DNA from: JAJAZB01 sp965249815
GTDB taxonomy: Bacteria; Bacteroidota; Bacteroidia; Cytophagales; Spirosomataceae
Direction of reading: 5' to 3'
Length of the DNA: 64,000 nucleotides
NCBI GenBank assembly: GCA_965249815.1
Contig: CBDFMV010000002.1
Location: forward strand, 372,001-436,000
Shown: piece after piece, positions 9,367 to 17,826 of the stretch
How the letters are laid out: each line of letters starts with the position of its first letter
Position numbering within the stretch: the first letter of the stretch is position 1
Notes under the pieces: model-generated
Told to the model about the DNA's origin: nothing
Database searches by the model: none
What the model saw: the letters and a program-made list of their open reading frames with translations, nothing else
Position numbers and translations under genes: made by a program

Positions 9367-9894
9367 ATGGTTAAAATCGGCATCATCAACGTCAGCGACC
9401 GCGCCAGCGCGGGGATTTACGAGGACATTCCCGGCAAAGCCATCGTTGCCACGCTCAACGAGTACCTCACCACGCCCTGGGAGCCGGTGTACCGCGTCAT
9501 CCCCGACGAGCAGGATTTAATTGAAAAAACGCTGATTGACCTCGCCGACCAGCACAATTGCTGCCTCGTGGTCACTTGCGGCGGCACCGGCCCGGCTCCC
9601 CGCGACGTGACGCCCGAAGCCACCGAGGCCGTCTGCCACAAGCGGCTGCCCGGTTTTGGGGAATTGATGCGCCAGGTCAGTTTGCAGTACGTGCCGACGG
9701 CGATTCTCTCGCGCCAAACCGCCGGGGTTCGCGGCAACACGCTGATTATCAATTTGCCGGGCAAACCTTCGGCCATCCGCCAGTGCCTCGACGCGGTATT
9801 CCCCGCCGTGCCCTACTGCGTGGAGTTGATTGGCGGGCCGTTTCTCGAAACCAACGAAGCCGTCATCCGGGCGTTTCGGCCTAAATCGGCGTAG
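9367..9894 (+). CDS. mogA: Molybdopterin adenylyltransferase MogA
   Basis: 175 residues. It contains IGIINVSDRASAG at the N-terminus and the MoaB/Mog signature VTCGGTGPAPRDVTPEAT, with a later GNTLIINLPGKPSAIR segment. MogA activates molybdopterin with ATP before molybdate insertion in the cytoplasm. The ATG at 9367 is preferred over an upstream TTG at 9345-minus-2. The gene stands alone, 73 nt after the large propeller gene, and is closed by a strong hairpin terminator 5 nt past its stop. No other molybdenum cofactor genes lie nearby. Confidence 0.92.
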   Translation: MVKIGIINVSDRASAGIYEDIPGKAIVATLNEYLTTPWEPVYRVIPDEQDLIEKTLIDLADQHNCCLVVTCGGTGPAPRDVTPEATEAVCHKRLPGFGELMRQVSLQYVPTAILSRQTAGVRGNTLIINLPGKPSAIRQCLDAVFPAVPYCVELIGGPFLETNEAVIRAFRPKSA

Positions 9895-9898
9895 CAAC

Positions 9899-9933
9899 AA
9901 AAACGCCGTCCCGGTACCGGGACGGCGTTTTTT
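9899..9933 (+). terminator. Rho-independent terminator (bidirectional)
   Basis: AAAACGCCGTCCCGG pairs perfectly with CCGGGACGGCGTTTT around a TA centre and is followed by T residues. It lies between convergent mogA and the minus-strand dehydrogenase, and the A-run/T-run symmetry allows use from both sides. Confidence 0.9.
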
Positions 9934-9956
9934 GCCAAGAAAATACGTGTTTTCGT

Positions 9957-11150
9957 TCAGGCTGCCGCCAGCATTCCGTGCGGGTCGATGACGAATTTTT
10001 TCGCCGCGCCTTTGTCGAAGTCGTGGTAGCCGCGCACGGCGTCGTCGAGCCGGATGACTTCCACGTTTACCGCTTTGGCAATCTGGATTTTGTCGTACAA
10101 AATGGCGTTCATGAGTTGGCGGTGGTACTTCATCACCGGGCACTGGCCCGTCATGAACGAGTGCGATTTGGCCCAGCCGAGGCCAATCCGAATGCTCAGG
10201 CTACCCACCTTGGCGGCCTCGTCGACGGCACCGGGGTCGCCGGTCACGTAAAGGCCCGGAATGCCGATGCCCCCGCCCGCGCGGGTGACTTCCATCACCG
10301 CGTTGAGCACCGTAGCCGGGCGCTCGACGCCCGCGTCGGACCCGTGACCGCGGGCCTCGAAGCCCACGCAGTCCACGGCGCAATCCACCTCGGGCACGCC
10401 GATGATGGCGGCAATCTGCTCCGAAAGCGGGGTTTCCAACCGTAAATCCACCACTTCGCAACCGAAACTTCGGGCCTGTTCGAGCCGTTCGGGTATCAAA
10501 TCGCCCACGATGACCACCGCCGCGCCAAGCAGGTGGCACGAGGCCGCGCAGGCCAGCCCGACCGGCCCGGCTCCGGCCACGTACACGATGGAACCCGGCC
10601 CGACCCCCGCCGTAACCGCCCCGTGGTAGCCCGTCGGGAAAATGTCGGAGAGCAGCGTCAGGTCACGGATTTTGGCCATTGCCTGGTCTTTGTCAGGAAA
10701 TTTCAGCAGGTTGAAATCGGCGTAGGGCACCATCACGTACTCGGCCTGGCCACCCACCCAGCCGCCCATGTCCACGTACCCGTAGGCCGCGCCGGGGCGG
10801 GCGGGGTTCACGTTCAGGCAAACGCCCGTCTGCCCCACTTTGCAGTTGCGGCAGCGCCCGCAGGCGATGTTGAAGGGCACCGACACCAGGTCGCCGACTC
10901 GGATGAATTCCACGTCGCGGCCCGCTTCAATCACCAGCCCGGTGATTTCGTGGCCCAGCACCAGGCCCTCGGGCGCGGTGGTGCGGCCCCGGACCATGTG
11001 TTGGTCGCTGCCGCAAATGTTGGTCGAAACCACTTGCAGGATGACGCCGTGCTCGCACTTGCGGTCGCCGAGCGCTAATTTTGGGTAATCGATGGGCCGG
11101 ACTTCCACCACTCCGGGTTTGATGTAGGCCACGCCGTGGTTCTTGCACAT
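9957..11150 (-). CDS. fdhA: Zinc-dependent alcohol dehydrogenase, glutathione-independent formaldehyde dehydrogenase-like
   Basis: 397 residues of the medium-chain dehydrogenase family. Catalytic zinc ligands appear in NICGSDQHMVRG (Cys) and VLGHEITG (His, Glu); the structural-zinc cysteine cluster is CGRCRNCKVGQTGVC; the nucleotide-binding motif is VAGAGPVGLA. Length and the long insert after the zinc cluster (GAAYGYVDMGGWVGGQ) match the Pseudomonas-type FdhA, which oxidises formaldehyde or dismutates aldehydes with tightly bound NAD. Single gene on the minus strand, ending against the mogA terminator. A different aldehyde substrate remains possible. Confidence 0.85.
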   Translation of the reverse strand: MCKNHGVAYIKPGVVEVRPIDYPKLALGDRKCEHGVILQVVSTNICGSDQHMVRGRTTAPEGLVLGHEITGLVIEAGRDVEFIRVGDLVSVPFNIACGRCRNCKVGQTGVCLNVNPARPGAAYGYVDMGGWVGGQAEYVMVPYADFNLLKFPDKDQAMAKIRDLTLLSDIFPTGYHGAVTAGVGPGSIVYVAGAGPVGLACAASCHLLGAAVVIVGDLIPERLEQARSFGCEVVDLRLETPLSEQIAAIIGVPEVDCAVDCVGFEARGHGSDAGVERPATVLNAVMEVTRAGGGIGIPGLYVTGDPGAVDEAAKVGSLSIRIGLGWAKSHSFMTGQCPVMKYHRQLMNAILYDKIQIAKAVNVEVIRLDDAVRGYHDFDKGAAKKFVIDPHGMLAAA

Positions 11151-11276
11151 AAATCGAATCGGATTTAGAGGGTTATCGGGCCGGAAGTACGACGCTTCGA
11201 CCGGAAAATCAAAGGGACTGGCGTACTTTTTCCGGAGATTCGACCGGGCGGCCCCGTTTTTTTAGCACCGTTCCGT

Positions 11277-11987
11277 ATGGCTTCCTTTCAAAATCTTCAC
11301 GCCTGGAACGTCACGCCCGCTGAGGCGGTGGCAGTCCAGCAGCAGTTGCGCGGGCAGATTCGCCTTCAACCGCCCGAAAAACCGCTCGAAACCATCGCCG
11401 GAGCGGATATTTCGTTCAATAAATTTGAGGAAACCGTGTACGCAGGCATCGTGGTGCTGCGGTTGGACACGCTCGAGGTGGTCGAAGAAGTGGGCGTCGT
11501 CAGCACGGCGACGTTTCCGTACGTACCGGGTTTGCTGTCGTTTCGGGAAATCCCGTCGTTGTTGGAAGCCTGGGCGAAACTGAAAACCGAGCCGGACGTG
11601 GTCATGTTCGACGGCCACGGCACCGCCCACCCGCGCCGGATTGGCATCGCTTCGCACGCCGGTCTTTTCCTGAACCGGCCCACGTTTGGCTGCGGGAAGT
11701 CCGTTTTGGTGGGAAAATTCACCGAACCCGCCCCCGAACGCGGCGCGTGGTCGCCGCTGCTCGACCGGGGCGAAACCATCGGGGCGGCATTGCGCACCAA
11801 AAACCAGGTCAATCTCGTCTTCGTGTCGCCGGGGCACTTGCTCGATTTAGAAACCGCCCTGACGCTTACGCTGCAATGCGACGGCGGCTACCGGCTGCCC
11901 GAACCCACGCGGCGGGCGCACCTGCTCGTCAACGCGTTGCGACGGGGCGAGCGGACCGCAACCGGTCAGTTGGAACTTGGATTTTGA
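11277..11987 (+). CDS. nfi: Deoxyribonuclease V (endonuclease V)
   Basis: 236 residues. Catalytic motifs of endonuclease V are present: IAGADISF with the metal-binding Asp, YVPGLLSFREIP with the substrate-wedge region and Glu, and VVMFDGHGTAHPRRIGIASH with the second Asp. Close to the C-terminus SPGHLLDLETAL is also typical. The enzyme nicks DNA 3' to deoxyinosine and other deaminated bases. It is transcribed divergently from the fdhA-like gene across 126 bp and converges on an AI-2E transporter. The length is normal for bacterial Nfi. Confidence 0.94.
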   Translation: MASFQNLHAWNVTPAEAVAVQQQLRGQIRLQPPEKPLETIAGADISFNKFEETVYAGIVVLRLDTLEVVEEVGVVSTATFPYVPGLLSFREIPSLLEAWAKLKTEPDVVMFDGHGTAHPRRIGIASHAGLFLNRPTFGCGKSVLVGKFTEPAPERGAWSPLLDRGETIGAALRTKNQVNLVFVSPGHLLDLETALTLTLQCDGGYRLPEPTRRAHLLVNALRRGERTATGQLELGF

Positions 11988-12010
11988 GGGATTTCCGAAC
12001 GGCAGGCCAT

Positions 12011-13069
12011 TCAGGGCGTAGGCTGATTATCGGCTTTTTCCGCCGCCGTTTCTTCCGCCCGAATTTGCCGGTTTTGCCGCTCGAACACGCCCATCAGCAC
12101 GATGAAGTACGCCAGCAACAGCGGCCCGATGACCAAGCCAGTGATGCCGAAAAGGGGCACCCCGAGCACAATGCCCGTCAGCACGATGAGCGGGTGCACG
12201 TCGCCCATGCGTTTGCCGAGGTAAATCCGGAGCAGGTTGTCCACGTTGATGAGCACGATGACCCCCACCAGCAAAATGCCGGTGCCCTTGCCGGTTTGCC
12301 CCTGCGAAAGGGCGATGATGCCCGCCGGACCCCACACCAGCGGCGTACCGAGCACGGGAATAAACGACAGGAAAAACGCCACCACACCCCAGAATGCCGC
12401 GTCGGGTACGCCGAAAATCCAGAAAGTCAGGCCGGTGAGGACGGCCTGCACCATTGAAATCAGCGCCTGCCCCACCACGTTGGCGTTGACGATGTTGCGG
12501 AGCGATTCGCCCAGTTCGTCGAGGGTGTTTTCGCGAAAGGGCAGGTAGCGGCGCAGGCCTTTCAGGAATGTTTCCTCTTCCATGAACATAAAATACAACG
12601 CGAAGTAAAGCAGGCCGAGGATGACGGTGAAGTCGAGCGTGCCGTTGAGCACCGACGAAAGCTGCTTGCTCACCAGCGAAGCGCCCTGCCCAATCATCGA
12701 GCGCACGTTGAGCTGTTCGGTGAGCGAAAAGCCGAGCGATTGTTCCAGTTTTTGCAGTGGTTTCAACAACTCGTCGTAGTGCTGGGTGTAGTACCGCACG
12801 CGTCCGGCCAGCAGCAGACTCAGCACCGCGAACGGCATGATGATGACCAGCAGCGAGAACACCATCAGCAGAATCGTGACGAGCAAACGGTTCCATTTTT
12901 TTTCGTGAACCAGCTTGTCGAACCAGGGCCGGAACACCACGTAGAGAATGCCCGCGCCCAGAAACGCCGTGGCGTACTGCCGCAACCCGGCGACGATAAA
13001 ACCCCCGATCACCAGCAGACTCACAATCAGCAGCACGCGTTGCTGGCGGGGTGTGTAAATATTGGTCAT
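12011..13069 (-). CDS. AI-2E family transporter
   Basis: 352 residues, rich in hydrophobic segments (about 7-8 membrane spans) with the long soluble loop between early and late spans that marks the AI-2E/YdiK family. The late part LSFIPVLGTPLVWGPAGIIA and LFGITGLVIGPLLLAYF are the conserved core. Family members export small molecules or ions; only a few have been linked to autoinducer-2, so the name is not a functional claim. A second paralogue lies at 57018. The C-terminus is soluble and charged. Monocistronic on the minus strand and divergent from the gene at 13193. Confidence 0.88.
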   Translation of the reverse strand: MTNIYTPRQQRVLLIVSLLVIGGFIVAGLRQYATAFLGAGILYVVFRPWFDKLVHEKKWNRLLVTILLMVFSLLVIIMPFAVLSLLLAGRVRYYTQHYDELLKPLQKLEQSLGFSLTEQLNVRSMIGQGASLVSKQLSSVLNGTLDFTVILGLLYFALYFMFMEEETFLKGLRRYLPFRENTLDELGESLRNIVNANVVGQALISMVQAVLTGLTFWIFGVPDAAFWGVVAFFLSFIPVLGTPLVWGPAGIIALSQGQTGKGTGILLVGVIVLINVDNLLRIYLGKRMGDVHPLIVLTGIVLGVPLFGITGLVIGPLLLAYFIVLMGVFERQNRQIRAEETAAEKADNQPTP

Positions 13070-13192
13070 GCTGAAAAATAGGGTTTTGGGCGGGTCTTAC
13101 CAAAATCGTTCCGACGGGCCGGGGCTGTGCAGCCGTTGCTTTTCTGGAAGAGAACGCCGACTTTTCAGCCCATTCGCGCAACCCTTCGCACC

Positions 13193-14365
13193 ATGAACTC
13201 CCCAAATCTCCTCTCCCGCCACGATTTTCTCCAGAAAAGTGCCGCCTTCGGGGCCGCCGCCCTGCTCTCGCCGCTGCTGGGCTGGAGCCGCGCCGCCGAC
13301 CGGAAAATCCGCGTGGCGGTTATTGGCTGCGGCAGCGTGTCCAACATGTACCTGCCGCACCTCTCGAAATCGCCGTTCGTCGAACTAGTCGCGGCCTGCG
13401 ACATCCGCCCCGAACGGGCGAAGAAACAAGCCGAACGGTTCAAAATCCCAAACCAGTACCCGCACATCGACGGCCTGCTGGCGGGTGTGCCGTTCGACCT
13501 GCTCGTCAACCTGACCAACATGCAGGAGCACGGGCGGCTCAACAAACAAGCCTTGAGCGCGGGCAAAAACGTGTGGAGCGAAAAACCAATGGCCAACTCC
13601 TACCGCGAAGGCCGCGCCCTGCTCGATTTGGCCCACCAGCGCAACCTGCGCCTTTGGGGCGCGCCCGCCGTGGTGAATAGTCCGCAATTTGCGTTCATGG
13701 CACGGGCGATTCAGGCGGGGAAACTGGGGAAAGTCGCCGCCGCCCACGCGCACTACGGCCACACTGGCCCGGACTGGTCGGCGTTTTTCTACGAACGGGG
13801 CGGCGGGAGCCTGCCCGATTTGGGCGTGTACAACCTCGCCACGCTGACCGGCCTGCTCGGCCCCGCCCGCGCCGTGGTGGCCCTGACGAGCATTGTGACG
13901 CCCACGCGGCGGGTGAGCGACAAGGGCGAAATCGCAGTCGAAGCCGAAGACAACGCGATGGTGCTCCTCGACCACGGCAACGGCCTGCTCTCGCACGTGC
14001 AGTGCGGCTTCAACTACTTCGACCCGTACGGCCATGAGGGCAAAGGCCAGGAACGCCCGACCATCACAATCTGGGGCACGAAAGGCAACATGAGTCTGGT
14101 GGGCTACGACTGGGCACCCTTCGGCGTGGATTTAGCCACGACCGACGACGAAAAAGGCCAGCGCTACGCCACCGAAACCGCGCCCTACGTGTGGGAGCAG
14201 GGCGCGTCGGTGGTGGCGGAAAGTCTGGTAACCGGCCAGGAACCGCTCATTGCCGCCGAGCACGCGTTGCACGTGCTTGAAATCATCGAAGCGGCGCGGG
14301 AGTCGGGAAAAACCGGCAGGAGGGTGGCGTTGCAATCGACGTTCAGGTGGCCGGTGGTGGCGTAA
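13193..14365 (+). CDS. Secreted Gfo/Idh/MocA family oxidoreductase (Tat-type signal)
   Basis: 390 residues from the ATG at 13193. The N-terminus SRHDFLQKSAAFGAAALLSP looks like a degenerate twin-arginine signal. The mature part starts KIRVAVIGCGSVSNMYLPHL, a Rossmann motif, and has WSEKPMANSY at the catalytic lysine site (family EKP). A folded, cofactor-loaded periplasmic oxidoreductase is therefore likely, as in many Bacteroidota. Substrate unknown. It is not in the 1-9 kb sugar block and is only about 30% similar by eye to the cytoplasmic paralogue at 2850. The open frame upstream (from 13127) lacks a signal and was not used. Confidence 0.85.
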   Translation: MNSPNLLSRHDFLQKSAAFGAAALLSPLLGWSRAADRKIRVAVIGCGSVSNMYLPHLSKSPFVELVAACDIRPERAKKQAERFKIPNQYPHIDGLLAGVPFDLLVNLTNMQEHGRLNKQALSAGKNVWSEKPMANSYREGRALLDLAHQRNLRLWGAPAVVNSPQFAFMARAIQAGKLGKVAAAHAHYGHTGPDWSAFFYERGGGSLPDLGVYNLATLTGLLGPARAVVALTSIVTPTRRVSDKGEIAVEAEDNAMVLLDHGNGLLSHVQCGFNYFDPYGHEGKGQERPTITIWGTKGNMSLVGYDWAPFGVDLATTDDEKGQRYATETAPYVWEQGASVVAESLVTGQEPLIAAEHALHVLEIIEAARESGKTGRRVALQSTFRWPVVA

Positions 14366-14384
14366 GTAATTTTCCTGACCGCCC

Positions 14385-14422
14385 AAAAACAAAATAGGGC
14401 CTGGGGAAGCCCCATGCCCTAT
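14385..14422 (-). terminator. Hairpin terminator for the minus-strand gene at 14476
   Basis: ATAGGGC-C-TGGGG pairs with CCCCA-T-GCCCTAT (14394-14422). On the minus strand the stem is followed by a T-rich tract (complement of AAAACAAAA). It lies about 53 nt past the gene end, so it is a plausible terminator, possibly bidirectional. Confidence 0.65.
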
Positions 14423-14475
14423 CCACTTAACCTCTAAACCTATTTTACTATGAAAAAAACGCTAATCTCTTGCGA
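14423..14475 (+). other. Orphan translation-leader-like sequence ending in ATGAAAAAAACG
   Basis: After the hairpin, the plus strand reads through an AT-rich leader to TATTTTACTATGAAAAAAAC, the kind of start that precedes exported proteins in this group. The encoded start (MKKTLIS) then runs straight into the antisense of the next gene's C-terminus. It looks like the detached 5' end of a lost plus-strand gene, or a fortuitous start. Confidence 0.4.
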
Positions 14476-14943
14476 TTACAGGTTGATCACGCTGCCCGCT
14501 GCAGGAACCGCTTCGTCAGTCACCGAAAACACGGCGTTGTCGGGCTGGTAGTTCCACAGGAAGCTAATCGTGTTGGCGGTGCGGTTCACGCGCTCCAGCC
14601 AGGTGGCAGCTTCCGGTCCTTTTACTTTAGCCAGCCCTTCGTTCAGCTTCTGTACGCTGGCCCGGAAGGCGCTCCGGGTTTGGGCGTCAGCTTTCAAAAA
14701 CTGGGCCGGAGCGGCGTCGTACAGATTGACCACCGTCAGGAAATTTCCCAGAGCGGTCCGGGCTTCGGTTTTCTGCACAAAACGAGCGAACTCGTTCTGG
14801 GCACCGTGCGCGAGCAACTGGCGGGTGGGGTTGGCTTTGGCAACCGTGTCTTTTACTTCATCGTTTGCCCGTACTTGATTATTGGCTACGGTAGCCGCCA
14901 TCAGAACCGACAGCAAAGCTACAACTACTTTTTGACTTTTCAT
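14476..14943 (-). CDS. Hypothetical exported protein
   Basis: 155 residues; not recognised. It has a signal peptide (VVVALLSVLMAATVANNQVRA) and a mature helical region of about 130 residues rich in Ala, Lys and Thr, with the segment RTALGNFLTVVNLYDAAPAQ. There are no cysteines for lipidation or metal binding. It has its own promoter-like element at 14980-15010 and a hairpin terminator, so it is likely a separately expressed periplasmic or extracellular protein. The upstream 240 bp is strikingly AT-rich compared with flanking genes. Confidence 0.75.
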   Translation of the reverse strand: MKSQKVVVALLSVLMAATVANNQVRANDEVKDTVAKANPTRQLLAHGAQNEFARFVQKTEARTALGNFLTVVNLYDAAPAQFLKADAQTRSAFRASVQKLNEGLAKVKGPEAATWLERVNRTANTISFLWNYQPDNAVFSVTDEAVPAAGSVINL

Positions 14944-14979
14944 GGTATTTTACAATTTGCTTTGTCTTAGAAGACGCCA

Positions 14980-15010
14980 CAAAAGTAGGTACACAAAGTA
15001 CGCAAGTCAA
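14980..15010 (-). promoter_or_regulatory. Bacteroidota-type promoter for the gene at 14476
   Basis: On the minus strand TTGA (15010-15007) is followed after exactly 19 nt by TACTTTTG (14987-14980), a match to the TTTG-N19-TAnnTTTG consensus. It lies 37 nt before the start codon. A run of AT-rich sequence follows upstream to 15184, with a hairpin at 15100-15132 (TTTCAGAATTA arms) and a direct repeat AGTTCCAAAAAA at 15049 and 15142. Confidence 0.65.
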
Positions 15011-15184
15011 GCGGCTAAAATGCTTTTGACCAAATAATATTTTTAGCAAGTTCCAAAAAATAGCCTATAATTCAAATATAGACGAGATCAAGACGATTAT
15101 TTCAGAATTAAATTTTGCGCCTAATTCTGAAACCTACCGAAAGTTCCAAAAAAGGAATAATGCAAAATTCTTTTAAATGTACCA

Positions 15185-15745
15185 TCATTCGTTGAAATTA
15201 TTCATCGCCATTTGTAGCCCGGCGGTGCAAAAACTGAGTATCAGCTCGCCTGCCCGGTCCAGGCGCTCTGGAAGCTGGGCTTCATCTTCGCCGTCGAATT
15301 CACCCAGCACGAAATCCACCTGTCGGCCTTTGGGGAAATCGTTCCCCACCCCGAACCTGAGCCGGGCGTAGGCGTCGGTGCCCAGGGTTTCCTGAAGGCT
15401 GCGCAGGCCGTTGTGACCGCCGTGCGAGCCTTTGCCCTTCAGGCGCAGCTTGCCGAAGGGCAACGCCAGGTCGTCGGTGATGACAAGCACGTTCTCCAGC
15501 GGAATTTGCAGGGTTTTCATCCAGTGACTCACCGCTTTGCCGCTCAGGTTCATGTACGTAGTGGGTTTGATGAGGTAGAGCGTGCGGCCTTTGTGACGCA
15601 GTTCGGCGCCGTAGGCCAGCCGTCCGATGTCAAATTTCAAATCATGCTGGGCGGCGAGGCGGTCGAGCACCATGAAACCGACGTTGTGGCGGGTGAAAGA
15701 GTATTCCGGACCAATGTTGCCGAGTCCGGCGATGAGGAAATTCAT
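15185..15745 (-). CDS. pth: Peptidyl-tRNA hydrolase
   Basis: 186 residues, the normal length. It opens FLIAGLGNIGPEYSFTRHNVG, which holds the conserved Asn and the catalytic His, then shows KPTTYMNLSGKAV, DDLALPFGKLRLKGKGSHGG and GHNGLRSLQETLG. The enzyme frees tRNA from prematurely released peptidyl-tRNA. It is followed by AT-rich non-coding DNA and preceded, across a short reiterated-word spacer (about 15746-15790), by the GHMP kinase gene on the same strand. Confidence 0.96.
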   Translation of the reverse strand: MNFLIAGLGNIGPEYSFTRHNVGFMVLDRLAAQHDLKFDIGRLAYGAELRHKGRTLYLIKPTTYMNLSGKAVSHWMKTLQIPLENVLVITDDLALPFGKLRLKGKGSHGGHNGLRSLQETLGTDAYARLRFGVGNDFPKGRQVDFVLGEFDGEDEAQLPERLDRAGELILSFCTAGLQMAMNNFNE

Positions 15746-15796
15746 GTTTAATTGGGAAGTTGGGAAGTAGAAAGTAGGAATTCGTGCGAATGGACC

Positions 15797-17161
15797 TCAC
15801 CCGAAAAATTTCAAATTTTCCAGGCGCTGGTCTTTCCCGTAGTCGGCCAGAAGCCGACGGGCGGTGGCAAGTCCTTCCGGTCCGTAAGCCAGCACGCAAA
15901 CCGTGCCGCCGCTGCCGCCGCCGGTGATTTTGGCCCCGTACATGCCCGAAGCGGGTCCGGCGCGCTGCACCCGCCGCACGAGGTCGTCGGTGTGGGCGTT
16001 GCCCAGGCCGCAGGCCGAATAGCTGGCGTGCGACTGGTACATCAACTCGCCGAGCAGGCCCAGCAGCCGCTGCCGGTAGGCGGCATCGGTACCGAGGCGG
16101 GGGGCGTCGAGGTTTTCGAGCAACGATCGGAAGGCACTGACCCGAAACTGCTCGTACACCGGGTGGCGGGTACAGGCCCGCACGGCGTAGGTGGCGTCTT
16201 CGTTGACGGGCGCGACGGGGTCGATGGTGTCGCCAAACTGGTAGCGAAAAGCCGCGCCCGTGAGCCGCTCGGGCAGGTGCGGGGCGTAGCGTTCTTCGAA
16301 GAGGGAGGGCGTCAGGTTGCACAAAAAGCCACCGTAAGGCAGTTCTGACCAGTTGCCGGTGCGACGGGCGGCGGCCAGGGCGTCGGGCGCAACGCCGTCG
16401 AGCCGGGCCAGGAGGGTGTACCCCATGAACGCCGCCGCGCGCACCTGCCCGTAGCTGGCCCCGCTCACGGCGTGACGGATGCCGCTGTCGAGGCCCACAA
16501 ACCGCAGACCCACGGGCAAGGGCAGCGGCGTATCCAGGCGATCGGGCTGGCAAACGATCGGCAGCAGGTGGTCGGGTTGTCCGAAACACGAGGCCAGTTG
16601 GTCCATCAGGCCGCAGGGCGAACCCACCACCAGGTTTTCAGCGCGCTGGGCGAGCCGGGGCAGTTCAGTGCCCGGCAGGTCGAGTTCGTAGAGTTGGCAA
16701 AGCGCCCGGAAAACGGCCACTTCGAGCGCCGCCGACGACGAGACGCCCTTGCCCAGCGGCAACTCGGAACGCACCCACAGATCGAGGCCACGCACCGGCA
16801 ACGCTTTTTCCCGCACCAGCACCCCCAGGCAAGCGACCCCGTACACGGCCCAGTCGCCGCCGGGCTGGGTAAGTACGGTTTTGCGGAGGTCTGCGTAGGA
16901 ATAAACCTGAAAATCCACCAGCGGCAGCGTGAAGGTTTCGCCTACGTCGGCACTGTGGAAGCGTAATTCCGCCTCCGGGCGGAAGGCCGCCCGCACCGTG
17001 GTGCGTTCGCGCAGGGGCATTTGCAGCACCAGCGCGCCGGAGTAATCGGCAATGCCGCCCATCACGTCGAGGCGGCCCGGCGCGTGGGCTTCGACGACGG
17101 CCTGAGGGTCGGTGAAAAAATCGGGGAAAGGGGGAGTCGCGTTCACAGACCGCAAAATCAC
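15797..17161 (-). CDS. GHMP kinase resembling L-arabinokinase/galactokinase
   Basis: 454 residues. The N-terminus APGRLDVMGGIADYSGALVL replaces the galactokinase signature and closely recalls the C-terminal kinase domain of plant L-arabinokinase (ARA1), as I remember it. The ATP-binding GHMP motif is LPLGKGVSSSAALEVAV, and a late glycine-rich motif KITGGGSGGTVCVLAYG is present. It therefore probably phosphorylates a sugar at C1. It lies divergent from pyrR and upstream of pth, so neighbours give no clue to the substrate. Galactokinase is the alternative, but the usual RxNxIGEHxDY signature is absent. Confidence 0.75.
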   Translation of the reverse strand: MILRSVNATPPFPDFFTDPQAVVEAHAPGRLDVMGGIADYSGALVLQMPLRERTTVRAAFRPEAELRFHSADVGETFTLPLVDFQVYSYADLRKTVLTQPGGDWAVYGVACLGVLVREKALPVRGLDLWVRSELPLGKGVSSSAALEVAVFRALCQLYELDLPGTELPRLAQRAENLVVGSPCGLMDQLASCFGQPDHLLPIVCQPDRLDTPLPLPVGLRFVGLDSGIRHAVSGASYGQVRAAAFMGYTLLARLDGVAPDALAAARRTGNWSELPYGGFLCNLTPSLFEERYAPHLPERLTGAAFRYQFGDTIDPVAPVNEDATYAVRACTRHPVYEQFRVSAFRSLLENLDAPRLGTDAAYRQRLLGLLGELMYQSHASYSACGLGNAHTDDLVRRVQRAGPASGMYGAKITGGGSGGTVCVLAYGPEGLATARRLLADYGKDQRLENLKFFG

Positions 17162-17195
17162 GATTCCTAATTCCCAATTCCAAATTCCTAATTCC

Positions 17196-17203
17196 TATTT
17201 TTG
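17196..17203 (+). promoter_or_regulatory. Possible -7 element directly upstream of pyrR
   Basis: TATTTTTG matches the TAnnTTTG consensus and ends only 7 nt before the pyrR ATG at 17211, which would give a leaderless or near-leaderless transcript. The preceding 35 nt are a reiterated ATTCCTAATTCC-type word. No clear TTTG at -33 is seen. Confidence 0.35.
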
Positions 17204-17210
17204 CCCCACC

Positions 17211-17747
17211 ATGCTGCCTCGCCTGATTCTCGCCAGTCCGTTGCTCGAAATCACCATCAGCCGGTTGTGCCAGCAACTGATTGAGAGTCACCAGGGTTTC
17301 GACCATTCGGCGGTGTTGGGCCTGCAACCGAGGGGCATTCACCTCGCCGAGCGGATTCACCGCGAACTCGAAGCGACCACGGGCGCAAAAATCCCGTTCG
17401 GCTACCTCGACGCCACGTTTCACCGCGACGATTTCCGCCGCCGCGACTCGCTGGTGAAGCCCAACCAGACCAAAATTCCCTTTGTGCTCGAGCAAAAACG
17501 CGTCATACTCATCGACGACGTCATCGCCACAGGCCGCATGATTCGTGCCGCCCTCGACGCCATGACGTTTTTCGGGCGTCCCGAAACGGTCGAATTGCTC
17601 GTGCTCATCGACCGGAGCTACAACCGCCAGATTCCCATCGAACCCACCTACGTCGGCCAGCGTGTCCACACGCTCGATTCGCAGCGGGTGTTGGTGGAAT
17701 GGAAGGAGCAGGGGCACGAGAAAGACGGCATCTGGCTGATTGACTGA
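17211..17747 (+). CDS. pyrR: PyrR, pyrimidine regulator / uracil phosphoribosyltransferase-like
   Basis: 178 residues. The PRPP-binding loop VILIDDVIATGRMIRAAL is clear, with the PyrR-type GLQPRGIHLAERI near residue 40 and DATFHRDDFRRRD after it. In Firmicutes PyrR binds pyr mRNA to attenuate the operon and has weak UPRTase activity; in Bacteroidota the regulatory role is less well shown. The start at ATG 17211 is chosen; the open frame upstream is a word-repeat spacer. It lies 79 nt before pyrB, and the gap holds an inverted repeat, so coordinated pyrimidine control is likely. Confidence 0.92.
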   Translation: MLPRLILASPLLEITISRLCQQLIESHQGFDHSAVLGLQPRGIHLAERIHRELEATTGAKIPFGYLDATFHRDDFRRRDSLVKPNQTKIPFVLEQKRVILIDDVIATGRMIRAALDAMTFFGRPETVELLVLIDRSYNRQIPIEPTYVGQRVHTLDSQRVLVEWKEQGHEKDGIWLID

Positions 17748-17751
17748 TTAT

Positions 17752-17820
17752 TGTGGGGCGGGTTGTAACCCGCCTTTTCGTAAGGCTACACCCACGGGCG
17801 GGTTATCAACCCGTCCCACA
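17752..17820. repeat. Inverted repeat between pyrR and pyrB
   Basis: The left arm TGTGGGGCGGGTTGTAACCC pairs with GGGTTATCAACCCGTCCCACA on the right with a few mismatches; each arm can also fold on itself (GCGGGTT / AACCCGC). It resembles other dispersed junction repeats here more than a known PyrR binding loop. Confidence 0.75.
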
Positions 17821-17826
17821 CCACGT

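Noticed and set aside
17752..17820. PyrR-binding attenuator between pyrR and pyrB
   Set aside because: The hairpin has no T-run and lacks a recognisable anti-antiterminator; it resembles other junction repeats in this genome.
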